Below, piece by piece: positions 21,435 to 32,139 of a DNA stretch of 64,000 bases. Source of the DNA: Triatoma infestans. Lineage: Eukaryota; Arthropoda; Insecta; Hemiptera; Reduviidae. The DNA lies in assembly GCA_011037195.1 (NCBI GenBank), contig JAAEAF010003376.1:155568-219567 (forward strand). The letters run 5' to 3'. The notes under the pieces are model-generated. The model had not been told where the DNA came from, made no database searches, and saw only the letters and a program-made list of their open reading frames with translations. The position numbers and the translations under genes were made by a program. How positions within the stretch are numbered: position 1 is the first letter of the stretch; the number at the start of each line of letters is the position of its first letter.

Positions 21435-23307
21435 TATGTATGTATGTACTTTATTGCTTTGAAGATACAAAAATCTAGAGCAAGAAGTGGGAGAAAATAC
21501 AAAAATAAAATACTAATAAGCAAAACAGAACAAAAAACTTAAACAAATAAAATAAAATATATATACCTCAAAATACATAACTCATAGAAAATCTAAAATA
21601 AAAACAAAAAACCAAAAAACATTTTGAAAATTAATATCATCCTTATCTGGTAGTCAATACAATATTTTATAAACTGTAAACTCATTAAGAATTTAAAAAA
21701 TATAGAGATAAATAACTATGCGATACAGCTGAACTATAATAAGCTAATTTATAAGTAACATTCTTAACTTGACACTTTTGACAAAAAATAAGTATATATT
21801 ATTAATCTTGTTTCCATCAATACGAGAGAGTACTTGTTCTATATTAGAAACTGTGTCATTACAGTCCGACAAATAGTGTTTCAACTATTTTTCTCTGTAC
21901 GGAGACAGGGACGGACTATACAGTAAATAGTGTATCACATCATCTTTATCTCCCGAATCACACAGTCTACATAACTGCTCATTATTAAATTGAACTTTTT
22001 CTTCATTTACAAAGATACATGTATACTTTTTACTACCTAACCTCAACCGTGAGATCAATCTAATTTTATTGATGTTAATGTTATAATACAAATAGTCTTC
22101 TCGCATTCCTAGGCTACTGATGTTACGAAAATATACATTAAACGATGAGTTAATAACAAAATCTACATCTTTTGACAAATAGTGATTTTCAAAAGCTTCA
22201 ACCAAACTATTATAGTTTTTATTAATAATATCAGAAGTCTGACTGTCCCAAATATGATTTGCCCCTATCCGATAGAGAAGCTCTCTCAACTCATATGCCC
22301 AATTAAATGGGATATTTTTACAATCTATAAATTTCAATAACATATTATACGACTGTTTAGGCAGCATATCATCTGACATTTGTAATAATACTACCCACCA
22401 ACTCAACGTTCTCTTAAATATTTTACATATTAGATGGATACGACCTACCTCAACTCTAATATAACTATCGGGAGTATTGATTGGCAACTTTAATAATACT
22501 TTAAAAAAATTTAATTGACCCTTCTCGACAATATTAGAGTACTGAATGCCCCAAATTTCTACCATGTACAACAGTACACTCCCAGATAGTGAATCAAACA
22601 ATTTAATCTTGGTTCCCCAGGAGTCTGATCTGAATGCGCCCAATATTTTTATCACTTTTTGATTGGCCACAGAACTTTTAGCTAGAAAAGATAGACTTGC
22701 CTGCCTGAATTTGTCAGAAGAAGAGAAAGGAACTCCTAAGTAATTAAATACATTACAAATTTCAACCGGAGAACATAGTATACGTGAACTTTATGGATTT
22801 CCCAAGTACTCCACCCTTCTGAAAAACAACTATTTTAGTTTTGTCCGTATTTACCGTTAAATAGTTTGAGTTACAGTACTTTGACAAACAGTTAAGTTTC
22901 AATTGTGTGTCTATAGCAGAGTAGGATAACATTATAATATCGTCAGCATACATTAAAAATTGTAAATCTTTCTCAGAGCCCAAATTAATCCCCTTAAAAT
23001 TGAACTGATCAAAGAACTGAATTATACCGGCTATGTATAAGGAGAAGAGGAGTGGGCTGAGGATTTCCCCCTGGAGAACCCTCTCCGTGACGGGTATCTC
23101 TTCTGACACATTAACATTATCCGATATTTTTATAGAGGCCGATCCATAGAGATTCATTATAAAACATAAACATTTACCGCTTAATCCTGATTCATAAAGT
23201 TTATACCACAATTTACAATGTGAAATAGAGTCAAATGCTCTTCTAAAATCTATAAACGTAGCAAATACTTTTCTCTTCTTTAGCCTTAAAAAAATGTTAA
23301 TTGAAGA
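21435..23307 (-). mobile_element. LINE-B: 5'-truncated non-LTR retrotransposon
   Basis: The 17-bp sequence ACTCTGGATGATTAATG occurs on both sides (21,418-21,434 and 23,308-23,324), a clear target-site duplication. Read on the minus strand, the 3' end is AATAAAGTACATACATACAT, a tetranucleotide tail. The 5' end is truncated within the RT domain. Belongs with LINE-A, -C, -D and -E by its C-terminal layout. Confidence 0.9.
21885..23211 (-). pseudogene. LINE-B ORF2 remnant (RT and C-terminal domain)
   Basis: The first open piece (23,211-22,762, 149 aa) has the B box RVLQGEILSPLLF at residues 44-56 and catalytic YADD at 88-91, followed by IDTQLKLNCLSKYC and TDKTKIVVF. Upstream of this Met, the minus strand still reads RT A-motif-like sequence to the truncation. 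The second piece (22,670-21,885, 261 aa) holds the thumb (KLFDSLSGSVLLYMVEIWG) and LLKLPINTPDSYIRVEVG. It ends with a zinc knuckle CRLCDSGDKDDVIHYLLYS, whose final Cys is Ser. A frameshift near 22,720 separates them. The first G of the usual GVLQG box is replaced by R. Not active. Confidence 0.85.
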
Positions 23308-23324
23308 ACTCTGGATGATTAATG
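23308..23324 (+). repeat. LINE-B target-site duplication, right
   Basis: ACTCTGGATGATTAATG, identical to 21,418-21,434. Confidence 0.92.
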
Positions 23325-23473
23325 GAAAATGGCAATGGGAGGTTCTTAGGTTTAGGAATCGGAATATGAGAACTGTATAACAGAAGAAGAGAAATATTAT
23401 TGGAAGTTAATTATTGGTATTTAGAAATGTTGGTTTTTTTTTTTTTGTAATTTAAGGCGCATTAATATCTATA

Positions 23474-23620
23474 GTCATTGGCGTTCGGAGCCTTCTCAGT
23501 GACCTGTCGGCCTGCGGACAGTGTTCTCTCGTTACAGACAACACTGTGCCCTGTGGACAGTGAGCTGTAGAGGCTCCTATAGGAAGAAAAAAATCTAAGG
23601 GTCTAAGGCTGGACTGGAAG
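23474..23620 (-). mobile_element. tRNA-derived SINE, copy 1 (head truncated)
   Basis: On the plus strand it reads GTCATTGGCGTTCGGAGCC, then GGACAGTGTTCTCTCG, GTGAGCTGTAGAGGCTCC and AAATCTAAGGG, the order of the other copies. The tRNA-like head expected at the right end is missing after GGCTGGACTGG. Confidence 0.7.
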
Positions 23621-23639
23621 TGTTAGTTTCTAAATACTT

Positions 23640-26088
23640 GAGGGAGATGAAGAGAAAGGAGAAGAACAAGAAGCCTGGGGCGTTCATAATATGATAAAGT
23701 GTGTGGAACCCATGCAAGAGTTGATCAATGCTTAAAAAGAGAATAATTAACCGTTTTTGAAAAAATTAATAATTAATCTTTTTTTTTTAAAAAAAATCAT
23801 CCTATACATAAACAGACAATTGTTATTGTTATAAAACAAAATAATTTTGGACAAGAGAGAGAAATAGGACTTTTGCACACTCTAGTTTAGATGATCTGTC
23901 CGTACTACCTGTAGCAAAGTCATTTACCTTGTATAAATACCTTTTGTCCTGGTACATTGTTGGATATACCTGTAAAGTAAACTGGCGTTTTTTATTTTAG
24001 TGGATGTTCGGCGATAGACATACTAATCCATTAACTGTGTTGTTTCATTATGTCAATTGACCATTTGGCAATTCAAAGGTCAATATAAGTTATGATATTT
24101 GCAAATGCGAGAGCTATTCAAAAAGTAAAGAAACAAATGGTTAAAGTTTTAATGTGGTGAATTAAATGAATGTAAACACTCGTCCCTTCTCTCTCTTGGT
24201 TTTTTAAAGCCTATTGTAATAAATAATTTGTCTTGATATTTGTTCCAGTTTTGCAGGTTTTCATTTCTTCATTGCTTTGAAAGGGAAACCAAGTAATGCT
24301 TTTATGTGGAGAACCAAAAAAAAAGATGATGCGAAATCTGTACTTCCCGGCATTAATTTTTCAACGTTGTCGTAGAGAAAGCATATCCTTCCCCTCTGCA
24401 AACACATCATTTTTTTTTCTAGGATCACTGGCTTCTTTCTTCGAGAGATTCAAGTGACGGAGTAGAAAATCTTGGGTGCTTCAAATCACGTTATAAATTA
24501 AATATATTTTTTATATGTAACACAACGTAATCAGATAAACAACCATATTCCTGACTATCTTTATTTATACAATAACGCAAACCCATCTAAACGTTTAGGA
24601 CTTTATTCTTCGGTATTAAGGCAAAATTATTTTCCTTAATCTCTTACATATGTATTTTTATTTATTTATGTAAATATCTTTATAACTGTTAATTACGTAC
24701 ATATATATATTAAAAGGAATGTAGGTACTGGTTGCTAAACAAAAATTGAAAATTGAGTGAAAATTTCAACATTGCTCTTTGAAAGGTATTATTTGTTTTA
24801 GCAATTCAAAGGAAAACGCTAATGTGAGAAACATTTCTCTAAAAATAAGATTTCACATTCTTAGACTCTCTATTTACAAAAAAAAAAAAAAAAACTGATA
24901 ATAATTGAATAATTGCTCTGACTGTAAGAGAACACAATAAGTCATGAACTTTGAAGTGAAAAAAAGAAAGTAAAAATTAAAATTTAAGCTAAATTGAACA
25001 AAGGCGGAGGTTTGAAGACCTTCTTCTAACGCTTGTAATATCAATGTTAAAGCTTAATAATTAACAGTAATAAACTATTTAAAAAATTATCTCAGCTCAT
25101 CAGCCGACTAGAATGGAGCGCTAGGTGTGAATTGGACGGCTGTCAACAAAATCGTTGGCAGTTATCAAGACGTTTTACGGCGTCTGACCAAGGTGAGGAG
25201 ACAACTGTAGCAACTGTGTATCACCCAATATAGCATTTACATTATTTATTATTAAAATATTGTGTGTAGTTTTAATTAATTGTAGACTAGTTCATATAGT
25301 TCTCAATTTATATTTTCTCCTGATCTCGGCTAGAAACTAGTTCAAACAATGCTCACAGTCATTACTTGCAAAATAGAAGCGCCACTTCAAAAAGATACCA
25401 TTAAATAATATACTAATCTATTTCATAAAATAAATGCTTAAGTACGTTTTCGAAACATGCTTGCAATAAGAGACAAGAACAAAATAATGACGTTTTGAAA
25501 ATCAAGACAGTTGAGACAGAAAGTGATAGATTTCACGTATCTGAAAGCTGTTGCTGGTGTCTACTATTTTATAGAAATTATAACATAATTATATACAGCA
25601 AAAAAGATCATTGGGATGCTATGGCCTATAAGCAATCATCAGCCAATAAAACGATAAATTCTTACATACACAGAACACCCACAAAGCCCAGTCTGAAACG
25701 TAGTTGCATCCAAGAATTTCAACCGGTCATCTGGGAATCTCCTTTGACAACCAGTGGCGTGTTCTCATTCTTGCAGTTTATTTCATTTAGTTTTGTAACT
25801 GTCTATTCCCCCCCCCCCTGAACGGCTTTGAAGGAATGTCTAATCATTCTTAAGCCCAAAATGGCAAGTTACAAAGCACGGGACAGTCATTGTTTTTAAC
25901 TGTTTCAATGGATTAAAAGAAAACAATCAAACGATGGAGCGACTAATATGGAAGAGTACCTCGTTGAACCAATCTAACAAGGGATTGCCAGCTAGTTCCT
26001 CCTAGAAGAAGGCTCTTCTGCTTCCTCATCAACAGATTTTCCCATTCTATCTGTTAAGCATACTTACCCGAATTAGATTAATTTCTAC
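23640..26088. other. No firm gene; possible short exon near 25,118
   Basis: A frame reading GALGVNWTAVNKIVGSYQDV runs from about 25,118 to 25,195 and ends at AAG|GTGAGG, a reasonable splice donor. A stop lies just upstream, so an acceptor at ACTAG would be required; the pyrimidine tract there is poor. The rest is AT-rich. Confidence 0.3.
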
Positions 26089-26358
26089 AAATATGATGGA
26101 ATTAAATGACAAAAAGTCCTAATGTAATATTATATAAAACACTTGATTATACAATATCGAGCTTTCGACCTGGGAGCCAGGTCATTCTCAAGATGACACA
26201 ACTAAAAAAAAAATAGTTTATTTTTTTTTAATCTAATTGTGTCATCTTGAGAATGACCTGGCTCCCAGGTCGAAAGCTCGATACTGTATAATCAAGTGTT
26301 TTATATATATATATATAATATTAGGACTTTTTGTCATTTAATTCCAACTATCATATTT
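26089..26358. mobile_element. Foldback element C (palindrome, about 270 bp)
   Basis: The two arms, about 125 bp each, are almost perfect inverted copies: GGAATTAAATGACAAAAAGT on the left and its complement on the right, around an A/T-rich spacer. Each arm carries the stem GACCTGG-CTC-CCAGGTC followed by GAAAGCTCG. No coding capacity. It has no sequence similarity to foldback A beyond the short motif described in the findings. Confidence 0.85.
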
Positions 26359-26425
26359 TAAAAAGTTTTCAAGTCCAATAAACAATACAAAGTTATAGAG
26401 TAGATTTATTTCATTCACATGTGTG

Positions 26426-26616
26426 GTCATTGTCTCCCGGAGCCATCTCAGTGCTTTGTCGGCCTCAGGACAGTGTTCTCTTGTTATAAACAACATACCT
26501 CATCATTGGACAGTGACAGCAGAGGTTCATAGGAAGAGAAAAATCTAAGCGCAGCACTGCCTGAAATCGAATCAGGGACTATGCAAATCCATGCGCTATC
26601 ACTGAGGTAATTCCTT
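26426..26616 (-). mobile_element. tRNA-derived SINE, copy 2
   Basis: Full-length, with its head at the right: minus-strand GGAATTACCTCAGTGATAGC resembles a tRNA A box and CCTGATTCGATTTCAGGC a decayed B box. The body contains GGACAGTGTTCTCTTG and GAGAAAAATCTAAGCG in the plus orientation. Confidence 0.75.
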
Positions 26617-26904
26617 CTCTTTTTACTGTATTTTAATTATTTTAATCAGTCATGAGCATATTAGGTTGATAAAGTACCAATATGCAGTATTATCGTTGTA
26701 ATATACATTTGATTTATTTATATTGACTTTGAAATCCTTTCAGCTAGTTTCAATGAAATATAGGGGTTTTAATAGTTCACAGCCCAAACCTTCCATCTCA
26801 GAAGCTCAGGAGCTGTTACAATAATTGTACGTTCACATAAATATTTTATTACATGTAATTTATAAAATAAATATTTAATCAAATATTATGAAAAGTTTAT
26901 ATAT

Positions 26905-27310
26905 TGACTTTCTTTGACTGCAGTAAGAGGACATATTGCGGTCGTGGCAAATTTTCGAAATTATGTTTAAATACGTGTTTTGAGACACCTGAGCATGATA
27001 TAATGTATTTGGCGTATGTGTATCTCAAAAACGAAAAATCGTGAGAAATTCAAATATTCCCTTTATGTATCAATACTGGTTCTGCTAAATAGGTTTTGGT
27101 CAAAATCTGTGAAGCGGAAGTGTGATTTACTGAACTTTTCTTGTTTTGCGATGTCCTCGAAACAGCACCAACGATTTCTTTTAAACTTCGTATACTAACA
27201 AGGCCTTCTATTTGAAAAACACCAAGAAAATGGATTATTGGAGTTTTGTGGGGGCAGTCCGTTTACCTACAAAGTGCCACTTCGTACAATAAACGATTGT
27301 ATCAGTTATA
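26905..27310 (+). repeat. R1 repeat copy
   Basis: Starts CTGCAGTAAGAGGACATATT and continues through AACGAAAAATCGTGAGAAAT, GTGAAGCGGAAGTGTGATTT and CACCAACGATTTCTTTTAAA. The terminal block, TTTTCGAAAAAATTGATTTG, recurs at 27,490. Confidence 0.75.
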
Positions 27311-28790
27311 TAAACTTAGGTACATTAAAATGCTAGAATTCCAAGTTTGCAGAAATTCTATTAACTGCAAGGTAATTTTACAGAATAAGTTCTGAGTTCT
27401 CAGAATTTTTTATATAACGGATCCATCGTTTTTTTGCAAGTTTAACTTGCATTGCTAGTAGCATGTATATATAGGTAGATATATATAACTTTTTCGAAAA
27501 AATTGATTTGAAGGTGAGTTCTGGGGAATTTGTGACGTTATATTTGAAGGGTCGATAAGCACAGGCTCTAGTCTTGGTGTAATATTCACTACTTGCTCTC
27601 TGCTGAAAACTTGAGAACATCTAAATTAGAGACAACTAAACGTTGAATAAAATTCCATTTATTAGAAATTTGTCAATTACAGTCGTGTGAGTATTTCGAA
27701 CCGGATTTTTTTTTTTTTTTTTCTACATTTTCTAATGCAGCAAGTAATTGATAATAAGGGATAGTAGAATTCTGTAAAAGTTTCCTAATAATTACTCGAG
27801 CAACAATGTTTTCTATTTTGTATTGATTATTACTTCAATTAGATTATAGTATCTAAGCTCTCGTATATAATTATCATTGAAAGGAGACACTCAAACATTA
27901 CAGAAAAATCATCAGCATTCTTGATTTAGCGTTAATACAATTATTTTCTGCACACGTTCGATCAATAAACTGTTGAAGTGAATCTCTCTCTATTCACAAT
28001 GGCTCTCGCCATCTCTCTCAAATTACTTGAACACTGTCGCTCAAAAAATACTATAATTATGTATGTTATTTTATTGAAGAAATATAGAAAATAAGTAATG
28101 TTACATCAAAATTTTATTTAAAAAGATTAAATTATATAAGATTAGGTTATAAAAAGTTTCATTGAAATTAGAGATGCTGCAAATTTTTAATAAAAAAAAC
28201 ATACGATGATAATAATAATAATAAAACAAACTATTTACAGAAATTAGATCCAGATCAGTGAATAGAATAAATACAAACAGAAGGCAAGAGTATTTAAAGC
28301 TAATATGAAGCTTCATATTATCAAAAGCTATTCAATTTTCATTCGTCTAATTTCCAGGCAACAAAGAAATCCCATTAATCAAAAAGAGTGTCAAATTTAC
28401 TTCAATACTTTTCCATCTCAGCCAGCATATCAGATTCCTAACTCAATTATATAAAATAAACTTTAGCCAACTTGTACGAGTATCACTACTTAGCTGACAG
28501 ACTGCTGTCCCATTTATTTCCGATATAACGGCACGTTGCATATTGAAAAACTTTTCTGTTGATAAAAAAGTAGAAACTATTTGGTGTAAACTTATTTTAT
28601 CAAAATTCTAAACTATTGGCAGTAAATTTTCTGCAGAGTTAAAAGTTTTGTAATGAAAAAATCTATTAAAAAGACCCCAATTTAAAAATCAAATAGCTCT
28701 ATTTACTATGATCAGAAAATAACTACTAAAGAATTTCTTCCAAACTCTATTTTGATGTTAGCTGGCCGAAAAATAAAAAACCTTTTTATT
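27310..28790. other. AT-rich stretch without recognisable gene
   Basis: Contains the tail of the R1 copy near 27,490-27,560, a T-run at 27,708 and a short (AAT)n at 28,207. No gene. Confidence 0.5.
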
Positions 28791-28830
28791 TCGACTTTTC
28801 GAAATTTATATAGTCATCTTCAGGCTTACA
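28785..28830 (-). repeat. Penelope-type hairpin motif, isolated
   Basis: Minus strand reads GCCTGAAGATGACTATATAA then ATTTCGAAAAGTCGAAATAA, the same order (CTGAAGAT, imperfect stem, CGAAA) as in the foldbacks and beside the Penelope-like fragment. Confidence 0.45.
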
Positions 28831-29189
28831 TGTCCACTGCGTTACAACCTAATACGTCCCGTACCCTAGGTACACTGTAGTGTGGTAGGTAATGCGTTTG
28901 CTGACTTTTCTTAACTATTTATTTTAAAAGGCCTTATTTACAAGTTATTATTAGTACTTATATCTAATCGTCGAGAAGCCCTGGAGAGACACGCAAGGTT
29001 GTCTCCAGACTAAGAGATTTGTAAAAGGTATAAGACAGGAAGACTTGAAGAATCTTCTCTTCCAACTTCTGAGGATACAAATGAGAGTCATGGAGAGTAT
29101 GTTGACTGGACACTCTTGGGTAGAAAATCATTTAAACAAAATAGGTAGGGCATTTAATCCTTTGTGTCAGAATTGTCTTTCCTCTTGGC

Positions 29190-29420
29190 TTGCCTTGTTA
29201 GAATTCCAAATTGGAAGAAAATCGGTTAAGCGGAAGTGTGACTTCCAAAATAGGTTCGTGAGTCCTTTTGTTTGGAATTTCTCATAACAGGCTCCATCAA
29301 TTTGCTTTAAACTTGGAAGATTTACAGCACAGATAGAGCTATAACTTTAATTAGAAACATTTTTAATGAAAAATAATTTTTGGGAGTTCTGCAAGGGCCA
29401 TGATTTAGTTGAAGTTAAAC
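29190..29420 (+). repeat. R1 repeat copy, partial
   Basis: Contains AAAATCGGTTAAGCGGAAGT, CAGGCTCCATCAATTTGCTT, TAAACTTGGAAG and AATTTTTGGGAGTTCTG in R1 order. Confidence 0.65.
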
Positions 29421-29632
29421 TGCAGCTACAAGCTTTACTAAGGTGGTGAGAAAGAGACGGCTGCCATAAACTCACATTCAGGTAAACAAGTATAAAATAA
29501 CACTTTCATTTATACGTATTGCTGGCTCAACTAAGCGGTTAGTAAACATTGTAAGGTTGAAGAAAATATACGGTAAGAGAAAGTCAAGAATTTGTTGGAT
29601 TTGAATTTTTTTAATATAAACAATAGTTATTT

Positions 29633-30022
29633 GTTGTGGTGGTTGGTTCCGCAGAGCTGGAAAGCATCAGAGACATTTTCCGTGGTAGCCTGCTTCATTT
29701 TGTGGTCATCAACCGGTTTCGGACGTTCGCCCATCTTCAGGATGCGTTTTTCAGACAGTGTGATAACACAGACTTGCACAGAGCAAATTTAGTTTACACA
29801 CTGACTTGTGTTTTTAACTGTATTTAACTTGTGTTATTTAACTATATTTAAAACTGAGTTTTAAAGACAGTTGAAAACACAAGTCAGTGTGTAAACTAAA
29901 TTTTCTCTGTGCAAGTCTGTGTTGTCGCACTGTCTGAAAAACGCATCCTGAATATGGGCGAACGCCCGAAACCGGTCGATGACCCCAAAATGAAGCAGGG
30001 CTACCACGGAAAATGTCTCTGA
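29633..30022. mobile_element. Foldback element A, copy 4 (complete)
   Basis: Arms run TCAGAGACATTTTCCGTGG (29,667) to CCACGGAAAATGTCTCTGA (30,022), with the GGGCG..CGCCC hairpin block in each. An extra 33 bp (GGTTCCGCAGAGCTGGAAAG) precedes the left arm and matches the outside of the 9.1-kb copy. AAACAATAGTTATTT lies immediately outside both ends (about 29,619-29,633 and 30,022-30,036), a likely 15-bp target duplication. The centre holds AT-rich sequence with CACAAGTCAGTGTGTAAAC on the right arm. Confidence 0.85.
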
Positions 30023-30047
30023 AACAATAGTTATTTTTGGCCATTGT

Positions 30048-30488
30048 GAATCAAACAAGCAAAAAAATTGGTTGACTTGGCCAAAAAAAAAACTTTTTAT
30101 TTTTAAAAGTTTATTCGACGTTTCGGACACTTTGGTATCCTTCCTCAGCAACTACATTAAACAAAAAGTACAGAAATACAGAAAATTGTATATAAAAATT
30201 AGAAAATTTCACGATTAAACAATAATTAAAAGATATACCTGTTAGGGACAAATAGAGAGTTAAATGTTGGCGGAGGTTAATGTTTGGTAATGAAGTAAGG
30301 TATGCTTGCAAAGAAAACAGAGAAGAACCCTTTCTTCCCATACAATTTTCTGTATTTCTATATTTTTTGTTTATGTAGTGCCTGAGGAAGGACACCAAAG
30401 GTGTCCGTAACATCAAATAAACTTTTAAAATAAAAAGTTTCTTCTTTGGCCCCAGTCCCTGCAAACTAATTTTTTGCTTGTTTGAATT
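30048..30488. mobile_element. Foldback element B (palindrome, about 440 bp)
   Basis: Left arm: AATCAAACAAGCAAAAAAAT, TTGGCC, AACTTTTTATTTTTAAAAG, CGACGTTTCGGACACTTTGG, CTTCCTCAG. The right arm is the reverse complement ending TTGCTTGTTTGAATT near 30,488. Each arm has a GGACACC..GGTGTCC stem between CTGAGGAA and CGAAAC (GTAAC on the right). Penelope-like elements are known to carry terminal repeats in inverted orientation, and this could be such a pair without a coding core. Confidence 0.8.
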
Positions 30489-31180
30489 ATGTTTTTAGCA
30501 TTGTTTTAAGTTGACAAATTTTTTTTTTGTACTTTTTATTTCGAAATTCTTTTCCAATTTCCAGCTTTATTGCTAATCTGAACATAGAAAATAATTTTCG
30601 AAACTTTGAAATAATGGAAGTGTTTTTATTGGCAGACAAGCTAACCCTCAAATGCGCTTGAAAGTAACTATTCAATAGTGTTTTACTTGAAAACAAAGTG
30701 CCTATAAAGTAATCATGAGGAGAGAATTGTGACCAGGTTATTACCAATCAATAAATGAATTTTTCTGAACTTTTCAGAACTGACCATGTTCTTTCAATGT
30801 TAGACCTTTTCTACTTTCTAGTTGAAAAAAGTTTTGAAATAGTTCCAGGCCTGAATGGGCGGTAAGTTTGTGGATGAACTTATAATCACTGACCCTCTCG
30901 GTTGGTTGAGATGGATCGATTTCTGGAGTCTATTCTAGCAACCTGCAAACTTATTCAACAATTATTTTCTAAGTTTATTTGTTGCTGATGATTCTTCTAG
31001 TACATTAACAGCGCTATTATTTTACCAAAACAAAAAATAATTTGATAATCCAGCCGAAGTTTGCAAAGATATATGTAGTTTACAGTTTAGTATACAAAAA
31101 CTGCGGAAATCTTAATATTTGAATCACATTCCAAATTTAAAAAATCTGGCTGAAGAACTCACTTACTGCAGTTTACAGAA
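30489..31180. other. No recognisable gene
   Basis: An 86-codon minus frame (30,487-30,747) has no family resemblance; no other structure. Confidence 0.45.
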
Positions 31181-31184
31181 TTAC

Positions 31185-31585
31185 AGTTGACAAATTTTCT
31201 TCTCTTCAAAAGCAGAATGAAAACCATTACTCTGAGGAGACCGTAACATTTCACTCCCCCTCCCCTCCCCAAAACTCTTTAAATGAATTTCTCGGAAAAA
31301 AGATGCCAACAAAAGTGATAGGTCTTTGCATTCATAGTTAGTGTAACAAATTTAATGAAATCAATCGGTTTTTTTATGGAAATGCCAACTAAATTGGAAA
31401 ACTGTTCAGTAAAACTACACTTCCGGTGAACGGATTTTTTTCAAACTTGGAATTTTGGCAAAATATTTAATACTAATTATGAGTAATATTATTCAGATGA
31501 GACTTTCTATCGGGTCCCTGGGTGATGCCAAATGGAATGTTAAGTTTGAACTTCCTGCGATTTTTCGTTTTTGAACTAAGCTCTT
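31185..31585 (-). repeat. R1 repeat copy (minus orientation)
   Basis: Begins CTTACTGCAGTTTACAG and contains AACTACACTTCCGGTGAACG, CAAACTTGGAATTTTGGC, AAGTTTGAACTTCCTGCGAT and TTTTTCGTTTTTGA, all reverse complements of the R1 plus blocks. Confidence 0.75.
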
Positions 31586-31939
31586 CATATATATACAACA
31601 TATACAATGCAAAAAATATATACAACAAGTAAAAACATATATACCTAAATACATACAGTTTTCTGGTGACAGTCTGTTGTCCACTAGACTCAGAAAAATC
31701 TTAACATCTAAAACTCATTATTTTACATAAAACATCAAAATCCAACAATTGAAATTAAATATAGATTGTAAAAAACATTATTTTCACATTACCCACTACG
31801 TTTTAGATATAGTTCGGTGAATTTATTTTAATGTAAAATTAAATGAATTCATTGCACTTCATAAGTAATAATACTTTCCCATTAGTAAATTTTATATCGT
31901 ATATATTTTTTTTTTCTTTCAAGGCACGTATACAACTGT

Positions 31940-32136
31940 GTCATTGGTACTCGGAACCATCTCATTGCGTTGTAAGGCTCCAGGCAGTGTTCTCTCGTTA
32001 TACAACACTGCTAATTATCACCGGATAATTAGCTGTTCAGGCTCCTAGGAATAGAAAGTCTAAGGGCCTCACTGCCTGGACTCGAGTGCGGAACCTCGGC
32101 GTGCGGCCCTGCGCGCTACCATTGAGCTAATTCCTT
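31940..32136 (-). mobile_element. tRNA-derived SINE, copy 3 (best preserved)
   Basis: Minus strand starts GGAATTAGCTCAATGGTAGC, a good tRNA A box, and about 40 bp on has GAGGTTCCGCACTCGAGTCC, a good B box. These are internal RNA polymerase III promoter elements. The body follows (TAGGAGCCTGAACAGC) and the 3' end is T/A-rich (GAAAGAAAAAAAAAATATA). About 197 bp in all. Confidence 0.82.
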
Positions 32137-32139
32137 TTA

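Larger units (their letters stand above)
21223..23410 (+). mobile_element. RTE-like LINE 5' fragment, split by LINE-B
   Basis: Outside the LINE-B insertion (21,435-23,307) the flanks join to TGATTAATGGAAAATGGCAATG. The left part has TCATTGCCGCGGTGAAGGCA, close to TCATCGCCGTGGTGAAGGCA in the leader of the RTE-like element at 34.3 kb. The right part (23,330-23,400) can be read as decayed LGxWN-MRTLY-RRREILLEV, the first motif of RTE-like endonucleases. It is short and broken, so the family call is tentative. The element stops near 23,410. Confidence 0.45.

Noticed and set aside
23920..23985. Possible micro-exon on the minus strand between TTTACAG and GTAAAT
   Set aside because: The phase would fit the 38.66-kb exon, but the same frame stays open upstream of the putative acceptor (TPVYFTGISNNVPGQ), so the splice sites look accidental.
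25118..25195. Plus-strand exon ending in AAG|GTGAGG
   Set aside because: Needs a poor acceptor directly after a stop codon. Mentioned under the stretch but not called as a CDS.
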